Below are positions 16,439 through 25,700 of a stretch of DNA of 64,000 nucleotides, one piece after another. The DNA comes from Comamonadaceae bacterium OS-4. GTDB taxonomy: Bacteria > Pseudomonadota > Gammaproteobacteria > Burkholderiales > Burkholderiaceae_C. The translations under genes were made by a program, and so were the position numbers. The first letter of the stretch is position 1; each line of letters opens with the position of its first letter. The DNA is taken from contig AP026970.1 of the NCBI GenBank assembly GCA_027924025.1, positions 3,060,501 through 3,124,500 on the forward strand, in the 5' to 3' direction. Below the pieces are notes generated by a model. The model did not search any database. It was given only the letters and a program-made list of their open reading frames with translations, and was not told the origin of the DNA.

Positions 16439-17344
16439 TCAACCCCAGAGCACCGAGCGCATGGAGATGGAGGCTTCCTGAAACCCGGTGTTGAAAAAGC
16501 GCGGCATCTCGTCCGGCCGCACCGCGCCGGCAGCCACCAGCAAGGGCAAATAGTGCTCGTGCGAGGGGTGGGCCTGTTGCGCTACCGCGCCCAGCGACTG
16601 GAACTTGGGCAGCTGGTCAAGCTGGCCCTTTTTGATCTGGTCCTGCACCACGGTGTCGAATTCGCGGCCCCAGTCATAGGTCTCGTTCGGCCCTGCGCCG
16701 TTGCGCGTGGCACGCAGGTTATGCACGATGTTGCCGCTGCCCACTACCAATACGCCGCGGCTGCGCAGCGCATGCAGCTGGCGCCCCAGCGCAAAGTGTT
16801 CGGCCGGCGGGCGGCTGTAGTCCATGCTGAGCTGCAGCACCGGGATGTCTGCTTTGGGGAACATGGGCTTGAGCACCGACCAGGTGCCGTGGTCCAACCC
16901 CCATTGGCGGGTGTCCAGTGCCAGCTTGTCGCCCGACGGCACCTTGATCTCCTGCGCCAGACTGCGGGCCACCGCCGGTGCTCCGGGCGCCGGGTACTGC
17001 ATGTCCTGGAGCGCCTGCGGGAAGCCACCGAAATCATGAATCGTTGGCGGCTGGGCCATGGCGGTGACCTGCCAGCCCTGCGTCAACCAATGGGCCGAGA
17101 TGCACACGATCAGTTGCGGCTGCGCCTGCCGCGCCAACAACTCTTTGCCCATGGCCTGCCAGCCCCGGCGCCAGGCGTTGTCTTCAATCGCATTCATCGG
17201 GCTGCCGTGCCCGACAAACAGCACCGGCATGCGGGGCGAGGGTTTGAGCGACTGCAACAAAGGCTGAGTAGAAGCGCCTGCCAGGCTGCTGCGAAAAGTG
17301 GCGGAAAGAGCGGCGAGCGTTGCCAGTGCGGATCTGCGGTGCAT
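16439..17344 (-). CDS. LigB/DODA-type extradiol ring-cleavage dioxygenase, exported
   Basis: 301 residues from ATG 17344. Class III extradiol dioxygenase fold as in YgiD/4,5-DOPA dioxygenase: VLFVGHGSPMNAIEDN, ISAHWLTQGW, QLSMDYSRPPAEHFALG, GSGNIVHNL and EHYLPLLVAAGA carry the metal-binding histidines and catalytic His. The N-terminus MHRRSALATLAALSATF, ending near AGA, reads as a Tat- or Sec-type signal, unusual compared with cytoplasmic YgiD. The upstream in-frame extension to 17518 would run into the opposite small gene and is rejected. The substrate may be a catechol-like compound; unproven. Confidence 0.82.
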   Translation of the reverse strand: MHRRSALATLAALSATFRSSLAGASTQPLLQSLKPSPRMPVLFVGHGSPMNAIEDNAWRRGWQAMGKELLARQAQPQLIVCISAHWLTQGWQVTAMAQPPTIHDFGGFPQALQDMQYPAPGAPAVARSLAQEIKVPSGDKLALDTRQWGLDHGTWSVLKPMFPKADIPVLQLSMDYSRPPAEHFALGRQLHALRSRGVLVVGSGNIVHNLRATRNGAGPNETYDWGREFDTVVQDQIKKGQLDQLPKFQSLGAVAQQAHPSHEHYLPLLVAAGAVRPDEMPRFFNTGFQEASISMRSVLWG

Positions 17345-17516
17345 AAGGAAACCAGATGAAAAGACATTAGGTGGAGTCGATCCGCGTGGCCAGAGTTCCC
17401 GATAGCGAATGCCTGCACTGTGCCAGCGCCTGTGTGCCCTGCCACACAGCCAAACAGCTCGGGTGCACGCACACTGGAATGCCGTGCAACAGAGCACGCC
17501 TTTTTGAAAGTTACCC

Positions 17517-17666
17517 ATGCTCTACACCATCGCACTTGTGCTTATTGTTTTATGGCTACTCGGGCTGGTCAGTGCCTACACGATGGGGGGCTTTATCCAC
17601 GTCCTTCTGGTCATTGCCGTGATCATGATTCTGGTGAACCTGATCAACGGCCGCAAACCGCTATAA
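17517..17666 (+). CDS. lmo0937-family small hydrophobic membrane protein
   Basis: 49 residues, too short for most gene callers: MLYTIALVLIVLWLLGLVSA, then YTMGGFIHVLLVIAVIMILV and a short basic tail NLINGRKPL. Two membrane helices with a GG turn match the widespread lmo0937/DUF5670 pattern, including the conserved WLLGLVSAYTMGGFIH. Such genes are often stress-induced; role unknown. It ends directly in a strong terminator. The ribosome binding site is weak (GAAAG). Confidence 0.8.
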   Translation: MLYTIALVLIVLWLLGLVSAYTMGGFIHVLLVIAVIMILVNLINGRKPL

Positions 17667-17692
17667 AAAAAGGGCCCGCAGGCCCTTTTTTT
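17665..17692. terminator. bidirectional terminator between small membrane gene and dctA
   Basis: A7-GGGCC-CGCA-GGCCC-T7: a compact GC stem flanked by an A-run and a T-run, serving the plus-strand small gene and the convergent dctA gene (stop at 17710). Confidence 0.9.
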
Positions 17693-17709
17693 GGGGGGGT
17701 GCATCGCAC

Positions 17710-19056
17710 TCAGCGCGCGTCTGCACTCGCTGCCATGGTGGCAACTTTTTGGTCCAACAGCACTTCAGGCTCTTGGGCTTCAATGGTCGTAGGGTTGTTC
17801 AGGCCTTCAGTCAGGCGCTGCATATCCAGGTCACCCGTCCACTTGGCTACCACCAGGGTCGCAACACCGTTGCCCACCAGATTGGTCAGGGCGCGGGCTT
17901 CCGACATGAAGCGGTCGATACCGAGAATCAGTGCGAGGCCGGCTACCGGCACATGGCCCACGGCAGACAAAGTCGCTGCCAACACGATGAAGCCGCTACC
18001 GGTGATGCCGGCTGCACCCTTGGAGGTGAGCAACAACACCGCCAGCAAAGTGAGCTGTTGGGTCAGGTCCATGGGGGTGTCGGTCGCCTGGGCGATAAAC
18101 ACGGCCGCCATGGTCAGGTAGATCGACGTGCCATCCAGGTTGAACGAGTAGCCGGTGGGAATGACCAAGCCAACCACCGACTTGCGGGCGCCCAGGTTCT
18201 CCAGCTTTTCCATCATGCGGGGCAGCACCGACTCCGAAGACGAAGTGCCCAACACGATCAGCAACTCTTCCTTGATGTAGCGCACAAACTTCACGATGCT
18301 GAAGCCATGCAAGCGGCTGATCAAGCCCAGCACGCCGAACACAAAAATCAGGCAGGTCACATAGAACGCGCCCATCAACTTGCCCAGCGAGAACAGCGAA
18401 TCCACACCGTATTTGCCGATGGTGAAGGCCATCGCGCCGAACGCGCCGATGGGAGCGACCTTCATGATGATGCCGACGATATCGAACAGCACATGCGATG
18501 TCTTTTCGATCATGTCAAACACCATGGTGCCGCGTCCACCGAACTTGTGCAGGGCAAAGCCAAACAACACCGAGAACAGCAGCACCTGAAGGATCTCGCC
18601 CTTGGCGAATGCATCGATCACCGAGCTGGGAATCACATTGAGCAAGAAGTCGACCGTGCCCTGCAACTTACCGGGCGCGGTGTAAGCCGCAATGCTCTTG
18701 GTGTCCAAGGCAGCGGCGTCCACATGCATGCCGGCTCCCGGCTGCAACAGGTTCACCACCACCAAGCCGATGATGAGCGCCAAGGTGGACACCACCTCAA
18801 AGTACAAGAGCGCCAGACCGCCAGTCTTGCCGACCTTTTTCATGTCTTCCATGCCGGCAATACCCACCACCACGGTGCAGAAAATGATCGGGGCAATGAT
18901 CATCTTGATCAACTTGATGAACGCGTCGCCCAAGGGTTTCATGTCTGCGCCGGTTTGCGGGAAGAAATGCCCGAGCAACACCCCGAAGATCACGGCGGTC
19001 AAAACCTGGACGTAAAGAGACTTGTAGAGCGGTTTACGCCCGGTGGATAAAGACAT
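17710..19056 (-). CDS. dctA: C4-dicarboxylate/H+ (or Na+) symporter DctA
   Basis: 448-residue DAACS-family symporter for succinate, fumarate and malate. It starts [25 protein letters not shown] at 19056. Family landmarks: [13 protein letters not shown], the [16 protein letters not shown] serine-rich loop, [16 protein letters not shown] and [20 protein letters not shown]. About eight spans plus two re-entrant hairpins. It stands alone with its own ~155-base upstream region. I see no DctB/DctD genes nearby and no clear sigma-54 promoter. Confidence 0.95.
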   Translation of the reverse strand: MSLSTGRKPLYKSLYVQVLTAVIFGVLLGHFFPQTGADMKPLGDAFIKLIKMIIAPIIFCTVVVGIAGMEDMKKVGKTGGLALLYFEVVSTLALIIGLVVVNLLQPGAGMHVDAAALDTKSIAAYTAPGKLQGTVDFLLNVIPSSVIDAFAKGEILQVLLFSVLFGFALHKFGGRGTMVFDMIEKTSHVLFDIVGIIMKVAPIGAFGAMAFTIGKYGVDSLFSLGKLMGAFYVTCLIFVFGVLGLISRLHGFSIVKFVRYIKEELLIVLGTSSSESVLPRMMEKLENLGARKSVVGLVIPTGYSFNLDGTSIYLTMAAVFIAQATDTPMDLTQQLTLLAVLLLTSKGAAGITGSGFIVLAATLSAVGHVPVAGLALILGIDRFMSEARALTNLVGNGVATLVVAKWTGDLDMQRLTEGLNNPTTIEAQEPEVLLDQKVATMAASADAR

Positions 19057-19211
19057 GGTGAAGTGTGGAAAGTGCGTAAAAAAGCAAAGCACAAATCAAT
19101 CAGCACGCGGCGCGCGCCATGATTCGCGAGAGGGCGCAACGATACGGCGCACACCCCGCAACGCCTACTGTGGCGTTCAACAGTAGGGTTAACCCTTATT
19201 CTTCTAAGGCT
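19057..19211 (-). promoter_or_regulatory. dctA upstream region with two overlapping inverted repeats
   Basis: AACGCC-TACTGT-GGCGTT (19160-19177) and CTACTGT-N8-ACAGTAG (19165-19186) are both perfect and share bases, so only one can form at a time in RNA. They lie about 100-130 bases before dctA on its transcribed strand. No U-tract follows. They may be a protein-binding site or a simple RNA switch; nothing decides. Confidence 0.35.
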
Positions 19212-19850
19212 TTACGCGCCCTTGCGGCGCAGCCAGCCACGCACTGCCGCGATGTGCAAAACAAGCCAGAGCCAGGGGTCGAGCACCGCGTCCCACAAAT
19301 TGCCGCTCGGGAGACGGAACACCGCAAACAACAGCAGCGCTGCCGGAACCACCCACGCCGTGCCACGCCGCATTGCACCCGCTTGCAACAAGGGGGCCAA
19401 AGCCATTGCCAGCACCACTGCCAGTGCCGCCGGCCCAAACCCCAGCGGATACACCGACCACGGCAGCTGCGCAAAGGTATCCAGCAACAAGACCCAGCCC
19501 CCCACAATGCCGGCCAGCACCAGCCCGGTTTCGCCACGGAAAGCGCGTGCGCCATGGGCAGCAACACCCTCTGGCGGCGCCTTGCGCAGTGCAGTCCAAC
19601 CCCACCAGGCGCTCAGCAACGCCAGTGCGCCACTGGGGGCCTGAAACGCCAGCCCCAAGCCATAGGCGGCCGACAGCTCACCAGGCCACAAGGCCCACAA
19701 ACCCAGTACCGCGGGCACGCTCAGGCGAACCCACCGGGGCACCGGCAGACGGGCCAACAGCCCCCCAGCGCCACCAGCCAGCACCAAGGCCCAGCCGATA
19801 TGCAGCCAGCACTGCATCGCCACCAAGGCGGGCAAAGCAGGCGCGCTCAT
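19212..19850 (-). CDS. hypothetical multi-spanning membrane protein
   Basis: 212 residues, start ATG at 19850 overlapping the preceding sialidase-like gene by four bases. It has about six hydrophobic segments rich in Ala, Leu and Trp (for example WALVLAGGAGGLLARL, GETGLVLAGIVGGWVLLL, LWLVLHIAAVRGWL). No recognisable motif. Translational coupling to an exported sialidase-fold protein suggests a shared envelope role. Family unknown to me. Confidence 0.7.
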   Translation of the reverse strand: MSAPALPALVAMQCWLHIGWALVLAGGAGGLLARLPVPRWVRLSVPAVLGLWALWPGELSAAYGLGLAFQAPSGALALLSAWWGWTALRKAPPEGVAAHGARAFRGETGLVLAGIVGGWVLLLDTFAQLPWSVYPLGFGPAALAVVLAMALAPLLQAGAMRRGTAWVVPAALLLFAVFRLPSGNLWDAVLDPWLWLVLHIAAVRGWLRRKGA

Positions 19851-21016
19851 GGTGTACCCCCGGGAGTAAAGCGCTGCCAGGACAAGGTGGCCCGGTCTAC
19901 CGTGTAGGCCAACCACAGCGCATCGTCTGCCCAGGCCATTGCGGGGTATGAAAACTCGGCATCGCCGCCGCCAGTGCGCAGGGTTTGTTGCAAAGTCCAC
20001 TCCAGCCCGTCCCGGCTGCGGCTCAAGTCGAGGCGGGTCCGGCCTTCGGGCCTGGGGTTGTGGGCCAGCAGCATCTGGTCCGGCCCGAAACCGAAGGTAG
20101 CTACCGCAGAATCCGGGTTGCCCAAAGGCAAATCGGGCAGGTCGTGCCAATGGGCACCGCCATCGGAAGTGCGGACCGCGGTGATCTTGCCGTTGTGCCG
20201 CTCATCGCGCATCAGGGCGACCCAATCGGTGGGGCTGCGCACCACCAAAGTGGGCTGCAATTGGTAGGCCAAGCTGGACATGCGAACCAGGCCCGCAAAC
20301 TCACCAGTCTCGTCGAGGCGCACCGCGGCGGGGTACTTCAAACCCAACTCAAAGTGCACCGGCAGCACGGTGCCACCATCCTGCAGCGGCACCACCGCGT
20401 TGCGCACCAGAAAGCTGGTGTTCCAAAGCCATGACAGGGGCAGCACCCGCACCGGTTCAAACGCCAAATCCTGCAAGGCGGTCGACGTGCCGCTCTGGCG
20501 CAAGTGCAGCACCCGGCTGGCCGCCCAGCCGCCCCACCCGGTCGCCACCACAAACAAATGGATACGGCCATTCGCATCGGCCCACGCCACCGGGTTGCCC
20601 AAGCGGCGGATGCCGTGGCCCAGCAGATCGCCCATGGTGTGGCGGTTCACCACAAAGCGCGGCTCCACCCAACGGCCAGACGCCCGGTCCCATTGGGTGG
20701 CCGCAATTTGCACCAGCGGGCCGCTTTCGCGCTCGCCCGAAAACCAAAACAAACTCAATGCTGCCGGGCTGCTGGCCGGCATCGGCAACAAGCTGCTTGC
20801 ATGGGCGGCTGCGGTACCGGACGGCATGGGGACATCGCCCATGGCAACCCGCTGGAGGCTGGCGGCCTGCACCGGCTTGCCCTGCACCGACACGGCGGGC
20901 ACCACGGCCTGGGCGGGCTGCAGCCCCGCCGGACGGGCGAAGTTATCCAGCGCCAGCACTGCGGCCGCGCCCACGAGCACAAGCGCCCACCGGGACCATA
21001 AGGAAGAAAACAACAT
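19847..21016 (-). CDS. exported sialidase-fold (BNR/Asp-box) protein
   Basis: 389 residues with an N-terminal hydrophobic anchor or signal (LVLVGAAAVLALDNFARP). Asp-box motifs SxDxGxxW are seen in RTSDGGAHWHDLP and SRSRDGLEWTLQ, diagnostic of beta-propeller sialidase-like proteins. Repeated beta-strand blocks such as NPVAWADANGRIHLF and YPAMAWADDALWLAYTVD fit the propeller blades. True sialidase needs an Arg triad and FRIP motif that I cannot identify, so enzymatic activity is uncertain. It precedes and overlaps the membrane protein gene. Confidence 0.72.
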   Translation of the reverse strand: MLFSSLWSRWALVLVGAAAVLALDNFARPAGLQPAQAVVPAVSVQGKPVQAASLQRVAMGDVPMPSGTAAAHASSLLPMPASSPAALSLFWFSGERESGPLVQIAATQWDRASGRWVEPRFVVNRHTMGDLLGHGIRRLGNPVAWADANGRIHLFVVATGWGGWAASRVLHLRQSGTSTALQDLAFEPVRVLPLSWLWNTSFLVRNAVVPLQDGGTVLPVHFELGLKYPAAVRLDETGEFAGLVRMSSLAYQLQPTLVVRSPTDWVALMRDERHNGKITAVRTSDGGAHWHDLPDLPLGNPDSAVATFGFGPDQMLLAHNPRPEGRTRLDLSRSRDGLEWTLQQTLRTGGGDAEFSYPAMAWADDALWLAYTVDRATLSWQRFTPGGTP

Positions 21017-21063
21017 GGGGCGATCTTAGTGGCCGCCAGCAAGGCCTTGAAACAGCAAAGACA

Positions 21064-22089
21064 ATGGAGCCCATGAAAACACTGCTCTCCATTGCCCCCC
21101 TCGGTTTCCCCTGGCAAACCGTGGACCCGTTTTTGTTTTGTGTGCACCACAACGACGCCTACCCCGCGGGCAACGCGCAGATGGCGCCGGACCCGGCCCT
21201 GCTGGCCGGCCGCAATATCGGCCAAGACTTTGCCGGCAAAGACGGCTGGAGCATGTACCACGGCGACACCGTGCCGGGCTTTCCCTCGCACCCGCACCGG
21301 GGGTTTGAGACCGTCACCATCGTGCGCAACGGCCGCATCGACCACTCGGACTCGCTGGGTGCTACCGCCCGCTTTGGCGGTGGTGATGTGCAGTGGCTCA
21401 CGGCAGGCAAAGGCATCGTGCACTGCGAGATGTTTCCGCTGCTGCACACCGACGCGCCCAACCCTACCGAGTTGTTCCAGATCTGGGTGAACCTGCCGGC
21501 CAAAAACAAAATGGCCGAGCCGCACTTCACCATGTTCTGGCACGAAGACATTCCCCGCATCACGGCCACCGACGCGCAAGGCAAAACCACCGAAGTGGTG
21601 TGCATCGCCGGCAAGCTGGGCGGCAAGCATGGGCTGCCACCGCCCCCGGACTCATGGGCCAGCGAGCCCGGCAGCGACCTCGGGATTTACACCATCCAAC
21701 TCAGCCCAGGTGCGCAGTGGACGCTGCCCGCCGCCGAAAGTGCGGACACCCGCCGCGTGCTGTATTTCTTCAAAGGTGGCGCCCTGCAAGTAGCGGGGGA
21801 AGACGTGCCGGTGAAGTCGGTGATGGTGGTGCAAGCCGACCACGACTGCACCTTGGTGAATGGCGATGCGGAGTCTGAGTTGCTGGTGCTGCAAGCCCGC
21901 CCCATCGGTGAGCCGGTGGCGCAATATGGGCCGTTTGTGATGAATACCCAGGCCGAAATCCACCAGGCTTTTGCAGACTACCGTCGCACCGAATTCGGCG
22001 GCTGGCCCTGGGGCGCTAACGACCCGGTACACCCCCGCGACAAAGGCCGCTTCGCCAAGCACGCAGACGGCAAGATCGAAGAGCGCTAG
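21064..22089 (+). CDS. pirin family cupin protein
   Basis: 341 residues (ATG 21064; ATG 21073 equally possible). Double cupin with the pirin metal site: HPHRGFETVTI supplies two histidines and GIVHCEM the third His and Glu. The C-terminal PWGANDPVHPRDKGRFAKH is an extension common in bacterial pirins of this size. Members have been reported as redox sensors or quercetin dioxygenases; role here unknown. It is divergent from the sialidase-like gene, 47 bases apart. Confidence 0.88.
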   Translation: MEPMKTLLSIAPLGFPWQTVDPFLFCVHHNDAYPAGNAQMAPDPALLAGRNIGQDFAGKDGWSMYHGDTVPGFPSHPHRGFETVTIVRNGRIDHSDSLGATARFGGGDVQWLTAGKGIVHCEMFPLLHTDAPNPTELFQIWVNLPAKNKMAEPHFTMFWHEDIPRITATDAQGKTTEVVCIAGKLGGKHGLPPPPDSWASEPGSDLGIYTIQLSPGAQWTLPAAESADTRRVLYFFKGGALQVAGEDVPVKSVMVVQADHDCTLVNGDAESELLVLQARPIGEPVAQYGPFVMNTQAEIHQAFADYRRTEFGGWPWGANDPVHPRDKGRFAKHADGKIEER

Positions 22090-22140
22090 AGGCGGTTTGC
22101 CTGCAAAGTGCGGCTGGTCGCAGTAGGTTGGAAAACCAAC

Positions 22141-22166
22141 GGAATCAAAAAAGTTACCGATCGGTT
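22141..22166 (+). promoter_or_regulatory. possible ECF-sigma-type promoter upstream of the FAS1 gene
   Basis: GGAATC (22141) and CGGTT (22162) are 15 bases apart, resembling an extracytoplasmic-function sigma promoter (GGAA-type -35 with CG-rich -10). The ~180-base gap before the FAS1 gene leaves a leader of about 95 bases. Weak, pattern-based call. Confidence 0.3.
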
Positions 22167-22270
22167 CATTTAATTACCGCAAAAGCCAAAGGGATACTTA
22201 TTCGGATATATTTCGTTCGCGCCGGTATTTTCCGGTGTGAACTATCGAATTCAATCCTTTGGAGATTCCG

Positions 22271-22726
22271 ATGAAAAAATTGTTGATTGCTTCCGTCCTG
22301 GCACTGGGTGTCGCTGTTTCTGCACAAGCCAAAGACATCGTGGACACCGCCGTCGGCGCGGGCAACTTCAAGACCCTGGCTACCGCGCTCGGCGCTGCCG
22401 GCCTGGTCGACACACTCAAGGGCAAGGGCCCGTTCACCGTTTTCGCACCGACTGACGAAGCATTCGCCAAGGTGCCTAAGGCTGACCTCGAAGCCCTGCT
22501 CAAAGACAAAGCCAAGCTCACCGCAGTGCTGACCTACCACGTGGTCCCCGGCAAAGTAATGGCTGCTGATGTGAAGGCCGGCAAGGTCAAGACCGTGCAA
22601 GGCAGCGATATCACCGTCAGCACCATGGGTGGCGTGAAGGTGGATGCCGCCAACGTGATCAAAACCGACATCGTGGCCGACAACGGCGTGATCCACGTGA
22701 TCGACTCCGTGATCATGCCCAAGTAA
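22271..22726 (+). CDS. secreted fasciclin (FAS1) domain protein
   Basis: 151 residues: signal peptide [20 protein letters not shown], then a single FAS1 domain with both signature blocks, [17 protein letters not shown] (H1) and the [13 protein letters not shown] plus [14 protein letters not shown] (H2) region. Start at 22271 chosen for the GGAGA five bases upstream. FAS1 domains act in adhesion or cell-surface interaction. Monocistronic, with its own promoter region and terminator. Confidence 0.92.
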   Translation: MKKLLIASVLALGVAVSAQAKDIVDTAVGAGNFKTLATALGAAGLVDTLKGKGPFTVFAPTDEAFAKVPKADLEALLKDKAKLTAVLTYHVVPGKVMAADVKAGKVKTVQGSDITVSTMGGVKVDAANVIKTDIVADNGVIHVIDSVIMPK

Positions 22727-22750
22727 GCCCTTCACAGGCACTTGCAACAA

Positions 22751-22783
22751 AGCCCCGGCAGTTTCGGCTGCCGGGGCTTTTTT
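22751..22783. terminator. bidirectional terminator between FAS1 and DUF748 genes
   Basis: AGCCCCGGCAG and CTGCCGGGGCT form an 11-base-pair stem with a six-base loop, followed by T6-7. The convergent large gene ends at 22796. Confidence 0.92.
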
Positions 22784-22795
22784 CATGCGGGCTGC

Positions 22796-25700
22796 TCAGC
22801 CCCCGATTTCCAACTCGGCTTGCGGCTTGGCATCGGCCGCCGCGCCACCGGTTTTCACCGCGCCCAAAAACAGGCGCTCGGCGGCCAACTTCTTGCCCGC
22901 CAGGTACTCTTTCACCACCACCGCGCGCTGCAAAGCGAGGTTGCGGATGTCGTCTTCATTGGCGCTCAGGTTGGCAAGCAACAGGGACTCCATGTCGGCC
23001 ACTGCGATGTCTTTGGTCAGGCCCACCATGTTGCGGGGTTTGGTGATGTCGGAGCGGCGGTAGACCGCGCGCAGCAGCACCGGCATTTCTTCGGTGCTGT
23101 AGCTGGTGACCGTAGCGGCATCTTTGCCCTGCGCGCTGGTGGTGCGGCGCTTTTCGGCCAGCAGCAACGCCTTGAGCTTTTCACGCTTGGCCGCATCGCG
23201 CTCGGCTTCCAGGTTGGCGGACCCCACTACCGTGAGCTTGAGGGCGGGCCGGTCTTGCAGGGCCTGCGCCACCTTGTCCAAGCCAGCACGGGCCGCATCG
23301 CTAAGGCCTGCGCTCCCCGGGGCAAACACCACACTGCTGAGCTCAGCGCCACCACCGCCCCCAAAAGCATTGGCCAGCAAGCTGAAAGGCGCCGTAATGG
23401 CTTTGGTTACCAGGTTGGTAATCACCTGCCAAATCACAGGACCTACACGGAACTGCGGGTCGTTGAGCGAGCCGCTGATCGGCAGGTCGAGGTTGATCAC
23501 GCCATTGCGGTCAGCCAGCAGCGCCACTGCCAGCTTGACCGGCAGGCTGGTGGGCGCACCGTCCACCTTGTCGCCGAAAGACAGCTGGTTGAGCACCAAT
23601 TTGTTGGCAGCGGTGAGTTGCCCGTTGGGCTGCACGGTGTAGTGCACATCCACACTCAGCTTGCCACGCTCAATGCCGTAGCCGGCATATTTGATGGCGT
23701 AAGGCGACAGGGGCGAGAGCTCCAGGTCGCGCACCAGGCCTTTCACATCCAACGCCAGTGGCTCTGCCAGCGGGTTGAGCTTGCCCAAAATCTCCAGAGA
23801 GGCCGTGCCCTCTGCGCGGCCGCGCAGTTCCAAGTCAGCCAACTGCACGGCGCCATCCGTGGGCTGGTTGCTGAAGCGGCTGAGCTTGCCGGTCAAGTCG
23901 GTGAGATTGGCGGTGTAGTTGGGCTGAATGAAGCGGTCGGAGAACAGCACCCGGCCATTGACCATGCTGATGGGCCCCATCTGGATGATGGCGGCCGGGC
24001 TCGCAGATGCAGTGCGGGTGGCAGACGCCACTGCTGCAGGTGCCGCAGCACTGGCCGCCGCTGATGTTGTTGTTGTTGTTGTTGTTGTTGTTGCTGTTGC
24101 TGTTGCCGGCTTGGCGCCTTCGGCCGCAGGCGGTGCGCTCTGCCCCAGGTCTTGCAGGTTCAAACGGCCTTGCGGATTCACGATCAGGCGGGCATAAAAG
24201 TCAGACAATGCCGCCTCACGCACCTGCACCTGGGTGGGAGTGCCAGGCGCCATATTGAAGTCGATGCCGGGCACGTTGAGTGCTTTCCAGCTCAGCAGCT
24301 CTTCGCCCAGGCTCTCTGCGCCTTTGCCAGTCGTGTTGGCTCTGAAGTCTTCCAGCGCGGCATCGCCCTTGAGGCTCACCTGCGGTCCGTTGGCGAGCGC
24401 AGCAAAGCGCACCTGGCCCTTGAAGCTGGTGTCGGCGCGCAGCACGTCCAGATTCAGGCCGAGGCCGGCATAGCCAAGCAGCGCATGGGCCGGCAGGTCG
24501 GCAATGTCCACCTCACCCTGGGCGACCACCGGGTCCCACATCACACTGCCGGTGTAGCGCAAGCTGCCTGCGTCGGCCTGACCGGATTTGAGCTTCGCGG
24601 CCACTTGCAGCGGCATGGGCTTTTTGCCGTCAGGCTGGATGTTTTTAGCTTGCACCTGCAACCCACTGAGCTCCAGGCGCACCGGGCGCGCGGGCAGGCG
24701 GTCCGAGAACACCACGTGGCCCTCATCGAGCTTGAATTCGCCCAGACTCAGCTTCCAAGGGGCCGGTGATTTGGCCACCACAGCTTGAGTGTCTACAGCC
24801 TTGGGAGCTGCAGGTTTGTTGGCAGCAGCATCGGCCACCGGTGCAGTCGCTCCGGTGGGTTTGAGCCAGCTTTCAAACATCCAGCGGCCTTCTGCGTCGC
24901 GGCGCACGCCGGTGCTGGGCTTTTGCAACAGTACTTTGCCCACCGTCGCGCTGCGGGCTTGGGTGTCCACCCTCACATCGCTCACCTCCAGCAGCTTGAA
25001 CTGCGGCATATCGCCTGAGCTGGGGCCGTTGTTGTTGCCGCTCGCACCGCTGTTTGCATTGCCATTGCCATTGCCATTCACGCGGGGCTCTGCTGCCGGC
25101 TTGTCGCCCACCAACGCCACATCGCGTAGGGCCAGCTTTTGCACGATGGCCGTCTGGCGCTCGCCATCCCAAGCGATGCTCACCCGGGTATCCGCTTGCC
25201 CGCGCAAGGTTGGCACCAAGTAGGGCGACACATAACCCGACACCAGCCCCAGCCCGAAGTCCGACACGCTGGCCTCGGCCTTGCCCGCACCCACAGTGCC
25301 CTCGCCTTGCAGGCTGAGTTGGGCCACGGGTGCCTTGGTGCCCGCGGCCCGGCTTTGCAAGCGGGCCTTCAAGTCCAGAGTAGCGGCTTCTTTCATGGGC
25401 CACTGGAGCTTGAAGACCGTGGCCTGGAAATCCCGCAGTCCCAAGCGGGTGGTGGGGGCAGTGACCTGGTCGGTCCAATCTATCGATGCATCTTTCAGGG
25501 TCAGCGTATCGAGCTGGAGCGCCCAGGGGGTGGGCGCGAGTGTTTCAGCATCTTTTTGGCCGCTAGCGCTCGTGGAATCTGCGCGAGCAGCTACGTTTTT
25601 AGGAGCACTTTGTTTTGCTGGCGTAGGCGGCAAGAGGTTCAGACTGCCATCGGCCGCACGCACCACGTTGAGCACCGGCGCATTCAGGGTGATGCCCGAG

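Noticed and set aside
17749..19050. 433-codon open frame opposite dctA
   Set aside because: Same antisense artefact; DctA motifs are unmistakable on the minus strand.
19057..19160. Sigma-54 promoter for dctA
   Set aside because: No GG-N10-GC pair with acceptable flanks was found on the minus strand.
20786..20812. Further repeat copy (AGCTGCTTGCATGGGCGG) in the sialidase-like gene
   Set aside because: Only the first ten bases match the family; the rest diverges, so coincidence is likely.
24066..24107. Phase-variable microsatellite
   Set aside because: The unit is three bases, so slippage keeps the frame; it can vary linker length but not switch the gene.
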